Made by a program: the position numbers and the translations under genes. Of a stretch of DNA of 41,530 bases, positions 14,942 to 21,899 are shown piece after piece. Source of the stretch: Anaerolineales bacterium (GTDB lineage Bacteria; Chloroflexota; Anaerolineae; Anaerolineales; Villigracilaceae); the NCBI GenBank assembly GCA_020847435.1, contig JADLBX010000020.1, forward strand, positions 1-41,530, given 5' to 3'. How positions within the stretch are numbered: position 1 is the stretch's first letter; every line of letters begins with the position of its first letter. The notes under the pieces were generated by a model. It saw nothing but the letters and a program-made list of their open reading frames with translations. It was not told the origin of the DNA and made no database searches.

Positions 14942-17125
14942 TTATGGCCGCGTGTAGCCGCTCACGTCGCCGCCGAGGTCTGCGATCGAATCGATCAGGA
15001 ACTGGATGACAAACTTCGGGTTGTGGACGTATGCGCCCGGGTCTTTCTGGACGTATTGGTAGTTGAACGCGGCTTTGACGAGGCGCGGCGTCCATGCGGC
15101 ATAGGCTTTACCGTCTGCGCCAAAGTAGTATGGATAGGCGTGTCCGTCGTAGGTGAGCGCGCCGCCGTGCGCCTCGGCGTAGACTTGCATCTGGGCATAG
15201 AGCGCCTCGGCAAGCGTGGCAACTTCGCCGCTCATGCCTTCCTGCGCATCGCCGTCGCCGTCGTAATCCACTTCGGTTTCGCGGATCGTTTTCGGGTCGG
15301 CGGTGTCGTGGCAGGTTTCGCAGGATTCCACTTTTGGTTCGAGCGCGTGCACGTCGTGACAGTCCTGGCACTTGTTGGCTTTGCCCTCATCGGAGGCGTG
15401 CAGGTTGCGGCTGACGTATTCCTTGCCTTCGTACATGTACGCGCCTTGCACTTCCGCGCCGAAGAGCGTGGCGCCTGCGGCAAAGTAATGGATGTTCTTG
15501 AAGCGGATCTTCGCGTCCACCGTATCGAGTTCCTTGCCGCGCAGGGCGTTGTTCATGCTGGTGGTGGACTCGCGTCCCTGATGGCACGAGATGCACAAGT
15601 TCGAATCGTCGGGCAGGAAGTTACCGTCCGCATCCTGTCCGCCGTAGCTGACGGTCTTGCCGCTGGGGAAGACGACCGAGTTGACCGAGTAGCGATCTGG
15701 GAAGGATTCTCCGTTGTGGCAGGTGGTGCACATGAAGCCGTTGCTGGCCGGCATGGCGCTCAAGCCGACGATCTGCGTCGTGCCGCTCGAGGTGACGAGC
15801 GTTGTCCCGCCGTCGGTGAGATAGGCTGGCAACCCAGTAGCGGTGTGACATTTCACACAACCAAACGGCACGGTGCCGTTGCCTTCTTCCTCGGCATCCC
15901 AATGACGGAAGGGTTCGGTGTTACCGGCGAAGTGACCGGCATCGGTGCGGGCAAGTTTGTTGGTGTCGCCGCCGAGGTCGGCGATCGAATCGTAGAGCAA
16001 CTGCACGATGTATTTGTTGCCGTGCGCGTACGCGCCGGTGTCTTTCAACGAGACTTGATAGTTATACGCGGCTTTGACGAGGCGCGGCGTCCATGCGGTG
16101 TACCCGTTCGGGAAGGCAGTTTCGCCGTCGTCCACTTCGCCGTTGGCGTTGGTGTCAATGAAGAAATACGGATATGCGTGGGCATCGTAGACGAGCGCCG
16201 CGCCGGCGGTCTTGGCGGAATATTTTTGGATCTCGGCATACAGGATATCTTGTAAGCCTTCGATCTCGTAATACATGCCTTCTTTCACATCGCCGTCGCC
16301 GTCGTAATCGCGCGCCGAGCTGACCATCCGTACCGATTTGAGATCGTCAACGGTTGCCACATCTTCGTGGCAGTTCGCGCAGTCCTGCACTTTGACTGCG
16401 AGTGTGTGCGGGTCATGACAACCGACGCACGAATCATAGCCGTCCACGTGTGTGTTCTTCGAGTCATAGGTGAGCCCGTCGTATTGATATCCGCCCATGG
16501 TTTTGCCGCCGTAGAGCGTTGCCGCCGCCGCGTAATAATGCACATTGCGGAAGCCGAAGGTCACATCGTTGCCCTGCGCGTCCTTGATCGGTGCAACGAC
16601 TTCATCCGGGTTGGTCGCGCCAAATTCTTCGATCTGCTTATCAACGCTCACCTTCGATTCGCGCCCCTGATGGCATTCCATACAGCGGACATCGTCGCCC
16701 GCGGAAATCGTTACCCCCGATGGGAAAGTGACAGTGGTTTTGGAAATGGTGACCGGGTTATGGCACGCCGCGCATTGGACGCCTTGCGCTTCTTTCGCAG
16801 GGACGGCTGATTCGACCTTGCCAGCCTCGCTCCCATCCGCGCCGATGAAATCCTCATAGCCTGCGCTGGTGTGACATTTGGCGCAAAACACCGGTACCTC
16901 CGCTGGGTCTTCCGCGTCCCAATGGCGGAAGGGTTCGCCATCAACGTCCGCGTGCCCGCCGGATTGCCAATCTGCGAGATAGGGCGTTTCTGGAACGAGC
17001 GCTGGCGCCTCTGTGGGCGCAGGCGGTTCGGTCGGCGCGGTGGTTGGGGTTGTACCACAAGCGCTGATAATGACGCCAAAGATCACGAGCGCCCCGACGG
17101 TGATTAGCAGGTTCTTTAATTTCAT
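14942..17125 (-). CDS. Ten-heme cytochrome c lipoprotein made of two pentaheme halves
   Basis: This 727-residue lipoprotein (lipobox ISAC at about residue 22, then a Thr/Pro/Ala linker) has ten CxxCH sites: CAKCH, CAACH, CMECH, CVGCH, CANCH, CVKCH, CTTCH, CISCH, CQDCH, CETCH. The two halves (about 40-385 and 390-727) repeat the same landmarks: FRHWDAE, CxxCHNxxxF, FPSGxTxS, CHQGRES, RNxHYxAAxAT, DYDGDGDxxEG, TPRLVKAAxNYQ and IADLGGD. This points to a tandem duplication. DYDGDGD and DTNANGEVDDGE resemble calcium-binding loops. It is probably the outward-facing electron acceptor or conduit of the operon. ATG 17125 has GGGAGA upstream. Function beyond electron transfer is unknown. Confidence 0.88.
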   Translation of the reverse strand: MKLKNLLITVGALVIFGVIISACGTTPTTAPTEPPAPTEAPALVPETPYLADWQSGGHADVDGEPFRHWDAEDPAEVPVFCAKCHTSAGYEDFIGADGSEAGKVESAVPAKEAQGVQCAACHNPVTISKTTVTFPSGVTISAGDDVRCMECHQGRESKVSVDKQIEEFGATNPDEVVAPIKDAQGNDVTFGFRNVHYYAAAATLYGGKTMGGYQYDGLTYDSKNTHVDGYDSCVGCHDPHTLAVKVQDCANCHEDVATVDDLKSVRMVSSARDYDGDGDVKEGMYYEIEGLQDILYAEIQKYSAKTAGAALVYDAHAYPYFFIDTNANGEVDDGETAFPNGYTAWTPRLVKAAYNYQVSLKDTGAYAHGNKYIVQLLYDSIADLGGDTNKLARTDAGHFAGNTEPFRHWDAEEEGNGTVPFGCVKCHTATGLPAYLTDGGTTLVTSSGTTQIVGLSAMPASNGFMCTTCHNGESFPDRYSVNSVVFPSGKTVSYGGQDADGNFLPDDSNLCISCHQGRESTTSMNNALRGKELDTVDAKIRFKNIHYFAAGATLFGAEVQGAYMYEGKEYVSRNLHASDEGKANKCQDCHDVHALEPKVESCETCHDTADPKTIRETEVDYDGDGDAQEGMSGEVATLAEALYAQMQVYAEAHGGALTYDGHAYPYYFGADGKAYAAWTPRLVKAAFNYQYVQKDPGAYVHNPKFVIQFLIDSIADLGGDVSGYTRP

Positions 17126-17204
17126 GCGGCATCTCCCTTTAATCGATCTCTCAATGGATGTTGATGTTGCCAGATCGTGCGAACCGTTCAAAATACAAGC
17201 AATG

Positions 17205-17219
17205 GGATGAGTTACATCC
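17205..17219 (-). promoter_or_regulatory. Palindromic operator GGATG-N5-CATCC (copy 1)
   Basis: GGATGAGTTACATCC lies 80-94 bases before the ten-heme cytochrome start, between the other palindrome and the gene. The same 15-base form (GGATG-N5-CATCC) sits before the Rrf2 gene at 21800. The half-site resembles the GATG/CATC half-sites known for NsrR-type Rrf2 regulators. Confidence 0.5.
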
Positions 17220-17273
17220 TAAATTCTACGTAAATGCCAGATTAATAAACAGTTAAATTCTTTCCTAATCCGG

Positions 17274-17287
17274 GTGACAAATGTCAT
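17274..17287 (-). promoter_or_regulatory. Palindromic operator TGACA-N2-TGTCA (copy 1)
   Basis: GTGACAAATGTCAT differs at one base from 21854-21867. TGAC-N4-GTCA fits the CRP/FNR superfamily site shape. AT-rich -10-like hexamers (TTTAAC, TTTATT) lie about 25-35 bases downstream on the minus strand, roughly where a class II activator site would place them. Confidence 0.55.
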
Positions 17288-17310
17288 AAGGAGATTGCTT
17301 TATACAGGCT

Positions 17311-17336
17311 GTACCGCAAAGTTCACTTTGCGATAC
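17311..17336 (-). terminator. Hairpin at the end of the quinone operon
   Basis: GTACCGCAAAG (17311-17321), loop TTCA, CTTTGCGATAC (17326-17336) pair with one mismatch. It lies 25 bases past the DUF411 stop. There is no long T tract, so termination is plausible but not certain. Confidence 0.5.
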
Positions 17337-17360
17337 AAGAATCCAAGCAACGCCATTCGG

Positions 17361-17810
17361 TCAGGGATAACTGGCGTAGACTTGCTGGCTTCCATCCGGG
17401 AAGAACAAGATCACGTTGTATGGTTCGGGCGCGACGCCGGCGGTTTCCATGCCGGGCGAGCCGATGGGCATCCCCGCGACCGCCAACCCGATGGCGTTCG
17501 GTTTTTCGCTCAGCAGGCGGTTGATCTCTGAAACAGGGACGTGACCTTCGATCACATAGCCATCCACGATGGCGGTGTGGCAAGACTGGAGTTCTGCGGG
17601 AACTTGATACCGAATTTTGATCGGCGTCAGATCTTGTACATTTTCGACCGCGGCTGAAAAACCGTTCTCTTCAATGTACGCGACCCAGTCGCCACAACAG
17701 CCTCAGGTGGGCGAGCGGTAGACGGTGACGGCAATGCCGTCCGCTTTGCCCGACCCGCAGGCAGACAGCGCCAGTGCGAGCAGGGCGATAACGATGAGTG
17801 TTTTCTTCAT
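17361..17810 (-). CDS. DUF411 lipoprotein with in-frame TGA at the first motif Cys (selenoprotein candidate)
   Basis: Read through one TGA, this is a complete 149-residue DUF411 protein, a family tied to copper/metal handling. It has a lipoprotein signal (MKKTL, hydrophobic core, lipobox LSAC, Cys18), then YRSPT at 31-35, TGA as codon 36 (17705-17703), and GCCGDW at 37-42. Family members read CGCC here. The rest is intact: VPAELQSCHTA (Cys77, His78), GYVIEGHVP (84-92), GMPIGSPGME and a C-terminal strand region. Only the first Cys codon of CGCC is changed, so Sec36 is possible; a nonsense mutation (TGC/TGT to TGA) or a sequencing error is the alternative. The gene starts 10 bases after the UbiA stop, last in the operon. 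Its own stop is also TGA. Confidence 0.75.
17680..17705 (-). promoter_or_regulatory. Candidate bacterial SECIS hairpin after the TGA
   Basis: Fifteen bases after the TGA, the mRNA can form GCGAC-UGG-GUCGC: five perfect base pairs with a three-base loop that has G at its second position. A flanking UGU/ACA pairing is possible. Bacterial SECIS elements are short hairpins at about this distance with a G early in the loop. The stem is short and the distance is at the lower limit. Confidence 0.4.
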
Positions 17811-17820
17811 ATTTTCCTTT

Positions 17821-18729
17821 CTATGCGAGTAAGAATCCGATGCCCGCGCCGAGCGCGAACAAAAGGAACGTGAGCAGTGTCTGCGCTTGCGCGGGGACGA
17901 TCGCGCTTGTGGTTTCAGGGTTTTGAATCAATCGCCGTGCGGCTGAATACGCGGGGATAACGGCGATCAACCCCAGCCAAAGGGGGAGAGGAAATTGAAA
18001 GAGCGGCAAGACAGCCAAACCGGCGAAGGTCAGAACGAGAGTCCCCAGGTAGAGTCGGCTGGCGGCGCGGCGTCCCAGCCGCACGACGAGAGTCCGCTTG
18101 TTGGCGGAGCTGTCCGCGTGAAAATCTGGAAATTCGTTGATGAGCAGGAACAACCCGATGAGGAGACCGAGCAGGGTTGAAACTGCGAGGAGCTCGTTTG
18201 AAAGCGCGCCGCGTTGGACGAGATAGGCGCCGACGGCGATGAGCGGTCCGTAACAAGCCGCCACGGCAACTTCGCCCAGCCCGCGATACGACAGTTGAAA
18301 CGGGGGCGCGTGATAAAAAAACGCAAGCGCCATGCCAACCGCGCCGACCCATAAAATGGACGGTTCGCGCCAGAGAACGATGGACAGCCCGGCGATGCCT
18401 CCCAGCAAATAACATGCCAGCGCAATTGCCGCAGTTTGATTTTTTGTCAGCAGGTTGTCCACCAGTACGCGCTTGCCGCCGGAGAAGGGGGAGCGGTCTT
18501 GCTCTTGCACCGCCTGATCGTTGCCGCTGTTCCAATCGAAGATCTCGCCGGAGGCGTTTTTGGCGACCTCGATGGCGAAAATTCCCACGACGGTGACAGC
18601 CAGCCAGCCGAAGTGAAGCGCGCCGTCTGCCGCCGCGGCGCACGCGCCGAGGAACATCGAAGCGAAGGAGGCGAGGGAGATCTTTGGGTCGGCGAGGCGC
18701 CAGAAGCCTTGCAAGAATTTCGATTTCAT
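17821..18729 (-). CDS. UbiA family prenyltransferase
   Basis: This 302-residue protein has about eight or nine hydrophobic helices. Two Asp-rich regions are visible: KNASGEIFDWNSGNDQAVQEQDR (split: NASGEIFDWN, then NDQAVQEQD) near residue 65-85, and NEFPDFHADSSANKRTLVVRLG near 205-225. The latter is the second DxxxD prenyl-diphosphate/Mg site of the UbiA superfamily. SGGKRVLVD follows the first. It transfers a polyprenyl chain to an aromatic acceptor in the membrane, presumably a quinone precursor given its neighbours. It differs clearly from the MenA-like pair at 20298 and 33574. ATG 18729 lies 4 bases after the methyltransferase stop. Confidence 0.85.
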   Translation of the reverse strand: MKSKFLQGFWRLADPKISLASFASMFLGACAAAADGALHFGWLAVTVVGIFAIEVAKNASGEIFDWNSGNDQAVQEQDRSPFSGGKRVLVDNLLTKNQTAAIALACYLLGGIAGLSIVLWREPSILWVGAVGMALAFFYHAPPFQLSYRGLGEVAVAACYGPLIAVGAYLVQRGALSNELLAVSTLLGLLIGLFLLINEFPDFHADSSANKRTLVVRLGRRAASRLYLGTLVLTFAGLAVLPLFQFPLPLWLGLIAVIPAYSAARRLIQNPETTSAIVPAQAQTLLTFLLFALGAGIGFLLA

Positions 18730-18733
18730 CGCG

Positions 18734-19444
18734 TTATTTTTGAATGACCACTTTTTGGTACAAATCGCCAAACAGGGTCTCTTTCCGAATGTGCGACGGG
18801 GTAAACCCGCTTGGGAGCCACTCTTCAATTTCGTGTTTCCAGGTGTCGAGGGCAAAGGGTTCGAGCAATTTGAACAGGAGCGGATAAAAATATCGGAAAG
18901 GATTCCACCAGCGCGGTTTGTGAAAGTCCACGATCACTAACTTGCCGCCCGGCTTGAGGACGCGCAGCGCCTCGCTCAGGGTTTCTTTTCGGGCAGTTGT
19001 GGGCATTTCGTGCAGGAGGAAGAACAGGATCGCCTGTTCGTACGCGTTGTCTGCCGAGAAATCGAGGGCGGTGGCGTCGCTGAGGAGGATGCGCGTGGGC
19101 GCGCCGATCGGGAGTTTGCGGCTGACGTTTTCGAGTTGGATGGGAAGCACATCTATAATGTCGAGCGCGCCGCCGTCCGCGATCTTTTTGGCGAGGCGTG
19201 CGGAAAAATCTCCATATACGCAAGCCACTTGCAGGGTGCGCCCGAAAATCTTTTCGCCAAGTTCGGCCAGGGCGCGGTCGCGCAGTTTCTCGAAGTTGCC
19301 CCACAGGATCATGTTGATGATCCATTTCCGTTCGAAGAAGATCACCGCCCCGGGATGAATATATGCCCACCAGTACGCGTCCTTTAGGTAGGTTGGAATC
19401 GGAATCGTTTGATCCGGGTGTATCTGGTGAATTGAGGCGTCCAT
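18734..19444 (-). CDS. RquA-like class I SAM-dependent methyltransferase family protein
   Basis: This 236-residue protein reads YWWAYIHPGAVIFFERKWIIN (split: YWWAYIHPGAV, FFERKWIINMILWGN), LQVACVYGDFSARL, IIDVLPIQLENVSRKL, ILFFLLHEMP, RVLKPGGKLVIVDFHKP, and a C-terminal LLEPFALDTWKHEIEEW. From memory this matches the rhodoquinone biosynthesis protein RquA better than UbiE/MenG, especially the YWWAY N-terminus and the CVYGD motif I. RquA converts ubiquinone to rhodoquinone using SAM as amino donor. It sits between sdhD and a prenyltransferase, a fitting place for a low-potential quinone used in fumarate reduction. Chloroflexota normally use menaquinone, so the substrate may differ. Start ATG 19444 has AAGGGA. 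Confidence 0.7.
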   Translation of the reverse strand: MDASIHQIHPDQTIPIPTYLKDAYWWAYIHPGAVIFFERKWIINMILWGNFEKLRDRALAELGEKIFGRTLQVACVYGDFSARLAKKIADGGALDIIDVLPIQLENVSRKLPIGAPTRILLSDATALDFSADNAYEQAILFFLLHEMPTTARKETLSEALRVLKPGGKLVIVDFHKPRWWNPFRYFYPLLFKLLEPFALDTWKHEIEEWLPSGFTPSHIRKETLFGDLYQKVVIQK

Positions 19445-19471
19445 GCTGGTCCCTTTCTGCGATGAGGTTTT

Positions 19472-19849
19472 TTATTTTCCAACGCCGCCGAGGATGCCGA
19501 CTGCACCGATGACGAAAAGCAGAAGCCAGAAGAGAAGCAAAAGGATGTTTAACGCTCTCCGCGTTACCGCGCTGGGAGCAAAATCGAACAACACTTGCCG
19601 GAGCCCGTTGACTCCGTGCGAGAAGGCAAACGCCAACAGGAGGACATCGTACACGCGCCAGCCGAGGGCAGCCCAGCGCTGGGCGACGAGGTTCAAGTTG
19701 ATGTTTTCTGCGCCGACGACCAGCGTCGTGAAAATTGTGTGAAACCAGACGAGCGGCACGAGCAAGATCGCGCTCAGACGCATATATTTCCACGCGGTCA
19801 CTTCGAAACCGGGTCGAATGCGCAGGCGGCGTTTTGCGGTCGGAGCCAT
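19472..19849 (-). CDS. sdhD: Succinate dehydrogenase / fumarate reductase membrane anchor subunit D
   Basis: This 125-residue protein has three transmembrane helices (about 24-45, 62-82, 95-118). The second contains AFSHGVNGLRQVLFDF, the HG.NG.R pattern shared by SdhC/SdhD anchors and likely to hold a heme b or quinone-site His. An additional His is in WFHTIF. It anchors the flavoprotein and iron-sulfur subunits and exchanges electrons with quinone. It starts 9 bases after the sdhC stop. sdhA and sdhB are not in the window. Confidence 0.8.
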   Translation of the reverse strand: MAPTAKRRLRIRPGFEVTAWKYMRLSAILLVPLVWFHTIFTTLVVGAENINLNLVAQRWAALGWRVYDVLLLAFAFSHGVNGLRQVLFDFAPSAVTRRALNILLLLFWLLLFVIGAVGILGGVGK

Positions 19850-19858
19850 AGTGTTTTT

Positions 19859-20263
19859 TCAGATGAGATGCAGTCCGTGCAGGATCATGATCGCGCAAGC
19901 GGGAAGCCAGAGGAGAAAGGAGACGATCCAGACGGCGCGAGCAGAATGAGGCGCGGAGGGATGCGACCACAGGGCGGGATGGAAGAGATCGAAGTAGGCG
20001 ATTCGGTATCCGTTCACCCCGTGAAAGATAACGAGAAATGCCATGAAAATTTCAGCCGCGAGCCCAGCGGGACTGCGCAGGACGGCGTTGAGCGAATTGT
20101 AGAGTTGGGGCGCGTAGTGCGCGGTCGACTCAAGCAGGATGTGCATTGTGAGAAACGTCAGCGTGCCAAGCCCTGAAATGCGGTGCATGACAAACGCGTA
20201 ATGTCCAATTCCGCCCCGATATCGGATGTAGCCTGACACGCCGTTGACAATGTTGTGGAGCAT
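19859..20263 (-). CDS. sdhC: Succinate dehydrogenase / fumarate reductase cytochrome b subunit C
   Basis: This 134-residue protein has the classic SdhC signature HRISGLGTLTFLTMHILLE (His of HRxSG, then a heme-ligand His in MHIL), a second helix with VIFHGVNGYRIAYFD, and a third with a terminal ILHGLHLI. It forms the cytochrome b membrane anchor with SdhD. It lies downstream of a MenA-like gene (34-base gap), which is unusual because sdhC normally heads an sdhCDAB operon. The start at 20263 has only a weak AGG-type ribosome-binding site. Confidence 0.88.
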   Translation of the reverse strand: MLHNIVNGVSGYIRYRGGIGHYAFVMHRISGLGTLTFLTMHILLESTAHYAPQLYNSLNAVLRSPAGLAAEIFMAFLVIFHGVNGYRIAYFDLFHPALWSHPSAPHSARAVWIVSFLLWLPACAIMILHGLHLI

Positions 20264-20297
20264 GTCGCACGTACCTGCCTGGGTTAGCCGCTGGCTT

Positions 20298-21311
20298 TTA
20301 GACGATCAGTTTTTGCAAAATCACATCTGCCAGCAAGCCGAGAAGGAATAAGGAGCCGAACGTCCGGTTGTAGCGGAATGCGAGCGGGGCAAAGAAGAGG
20401 GGCCAGCCGCCTTGTCCCTGTGGGAAGTTTGCGGGTCTTTCCGCAGGTTTGGGCTGTAAAAACGCGGGGACGGTTTCTCTCAACTGCGGCAGGGCAAGCA
20501 AGGCGATGAGGATGACCGGCGAGAACATGTGCGACCCAACCAAATATGCCACCAGCAGATAGGAGAGGATCATCATGCCGATGACAGCATAGCGCGATAT
20601 TTTTTCGCCTAGCAATACGGGCAGGGTGTAGATGCGCTTCTCGCGGTCAACGACGATTTTGTCAATATGTTTGCCGAAGATGACCGTCGTTACGCCGAGG
20701 GCGTAGATCGAACCGGCGAACAGCGCCTCCATGCTCCAATTACCGGTGACGGCGTAATATCCGCCGCCCACCATCAACGGACCCCAGACGAGGAAGACCG
20801 CCACTTCGCCGAGCGCAATGTATTTAAGGGGCCAGGTATAAAAGAGTAACAAGAACGCGCCTGCGCCCAGTAAGAGCCAGCCTTGCAGGTCGTAATTAAT
20901 GTGCCGCATGAGATACAAACCGCAGGCGAGCGCCAGCAGAGCCGTGACGACAAAATAGGCAAGATGCTGGCGCTTGTCGAGCAGTTGGTCTTCCAGTGGG
21001 TGAGGCCCATACATTGTGCGGAAATAATTTTTTTGATCCACCCCGCGGATGAAATCCACGTAATCGTTAAGCAGGTTGTTGCTGGCGTGCGCCAACGTCA
21101 AGCCCAGCACAAGCGCGAGCCACGGCGCGAACGCGAACGCGCTGTCGCGCCAGGCAAAAAGTCCCGCGAGAGCCGCCGAAGTCACGGTCATCACCAGCAC
21201 CGCCGCGCGCGTCGAGACCAGCCAGCGCGACACGAAATCCAGATTGTCCCATTCCTCTTTGGTTACGCTGGGAATGACGGTCAGCGCCTTGCGCCACATG
21301 GGAAAGTTCAT
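20298..21311 (-). CDS. MenA-like UbiA prenyltransferase (paralogue 1)
   Basis: This 337-residue membrane protein has about eight helices. The first Asp motif NNLLNDYVDFIRGVDQKNYFRT (split: NLLNDYVDF, RGVDQKNYFRT) matches the MenA NDYxD...GVD pattern. A second polar loop, GKHIDKIVVDREKRIYTLPV, holds the second DxxxD site. MenA enzymes prenylate 1,4-dihydroxy-2-naphthoate in menaquinone synthesis. It is clearly paralogous to the protein at 33574 (shared NYFRT-YG-HPL and KHIDK). It is the second gene of the operon, 33 bases after the Rrf2 stop. An unusual polar loop (QPKPAERPANFPQGQGG) precedes the last helix. Confidence 0.82.
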   Translation of the reverse strand: MNFPMWRKALTVIPSVTKEEWDNLDFVSRWLVSTRAAVLVMTVTSAALAGLFAWRDSAFAFAPWLALVLGLTLAHASNNLLNDYVDFIRGVDQKNYFRTMYGPHPLEDQLLDKRQHLAYFVVTALLALACGLYLMRHINYDLQGWLLLGAGAFLLLFYTWPLKYIALGEVAVFLVWGPLMVGGGYYAVTGNWSMEALFAGSIYALGVTTVIFGKHIDKIVVDREKRIYTLPVLLGEKISRYAVIGMMILSYLLVAYLVGSHMFSPVILIALLALPQLRETVPAFLQPKPAERPANFPQGQGGWPLFFAPLAFRYNRTFGSLFLLGLLADVILQKLIV

Positions 21312-21344
21312 GCTCTGTTCATTTCCGCCGATCGCTCGTCTGAA

Positions 21345-21743
21345 TTATTCGGCAAGTTGGGCAAAATTTGTTGATCTTAATTTCTGAACCAGGTCGTTTT
21401 GCGTGCCGCACCAGACCGGCTGTAACGGGCAGTTCTCCTCGAACGAGCAAACGCCGCTCTGCTCGACGCACATGTTGAGTTGGATCGGTCCGTCAATCGC
21501 CTCGATCACCTCCAACAGCGTGATCTCGCCGGGGTGACGCGCCAGCGAAATGCCGCCGCGCGCGCCGCGTAAGGTGTGCAGTAACCCGGCGACCGAGAGT
21601 TGTGAAATGATCTTCGCCAGAAACGACGGCGGTATCTTTTGTTCTTTTGCGACCTGGCTTGTTGATACGCGCCTACCCTGACCGGTGCGCGCAAGATAGA
21701 GAACTGCCCGGGTGGCATAATCGGCTTGACGTGTGATTTGCAT
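21345..21743 (-). CDS. Rrf2 family transcriptional regulator with Fe-S type cysteines
   Basis: This 132-residue protein has the Rrf2 winged helix: MQITRQADYATRAVLYLA, the helix-turn-helix VSTSQVAKEQKIPPSFLAKIISQLSVAGLL, wing RGARGGISLAR, then ITLLEVIEAIDGP. Three Cys spaced C-X6-C-X5-C (MCVEQSGVCSFEENC) follow, like the cluster ligands of NsrR/IscR/RsrR. Such regulators sense NO, redox state or Fe-S status. It heads the quinone/sdhCD operon and probably autoregulates through the palindrome at 21800-21814. ATG 21743 was chosen for its match to the family N-terminus and the AAGGAAAG upstream; the longer frame to 21812 adds non-family sequence and would cover the operator. Confidence 0.88.
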   Translation of the reverse strand: MQITRQADYATRAVLYLARTGQGRRVSTSQVAKEQKIPPSFLAKIISQLSVAGLLHTLRGARGGISLARHPGEITLLEVIEAIDGPIQLNMCVEQSGVCSFEENCPLQPVWCGTQNDLVQKLRSTNFAQLAE

Positions 21744-21799
21744 GAGGGCTTTCCTTTGCCCGCCGGCTGGCGGTCTCTTCTGTTGATAACTGATAATTC

Positions 21800-21814
21800 G
21801 GATGTTCAACATCC
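21800..21814 (-). promoter_or_regulatory. Palindromic operator GGATG-N5-CATCC (copy 2)
   Basis: GGATGTTCAACATCC is a perfect 7-bp inverted repeat around one base, 57-71 bases upstream of the Rrf2 start. It matches the GGATG-N5-CATCC site before the ten-heme cytochrome operon, and both are followed on the plus strand by an AT-rich tail (CTTGATT, CTAAATT). Confidence 0.55.
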
Positions 21815-21853
21815 TTGATTCAGGAGTTTATGTGGGAATGGGGCGCTCAGTAA

Positions 21854-21867
21854 GTGACAGATGTCAT
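21854..21867 (-). promoter_or_regulatory. Palindromic operator TGACA-N2-TGTCA (copy 2)
   Basis: GTGACAGATGTCAT sits 111-124 bases upstream of the Rrf2 start and differs by one base from 17274-17287. A weak -10-like CATAAA lies about 30 bases downstream on the minus strand. It could also touch the csoR promoter, which begins 33 bases away on the other side. Confidence 0.55.
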
Positions 21868-21899
21868 GAAAGCGATGGATGAACCGCGTCTCGCCGGAC

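Noticed and set aside
14888..16255. A 455-residue plus-strand frame opposite the ten-heme cytochrome
   Set aside because: It is antisense to a clear cytochrome with ten CxxCH motifs. Its Val/Gly/Phe bias is that of a shadow frame.
14942..17125. NrfA-type or hydroxylamine-oxidoreductase-type catalytic cytochrome
   Set aside because: There is no CxxCK site and no visible catalytic heme signature. All ten sites are plain CxxCH.
17361..17567. A 68-residue gene starting at GTG 17567
   Set aside because: It begins in the middle of the conserved DUF411 region, just after SCHTA, and has no ribosome-binding site. The real gene starts at 17810 and is only interrupted by the TGA.
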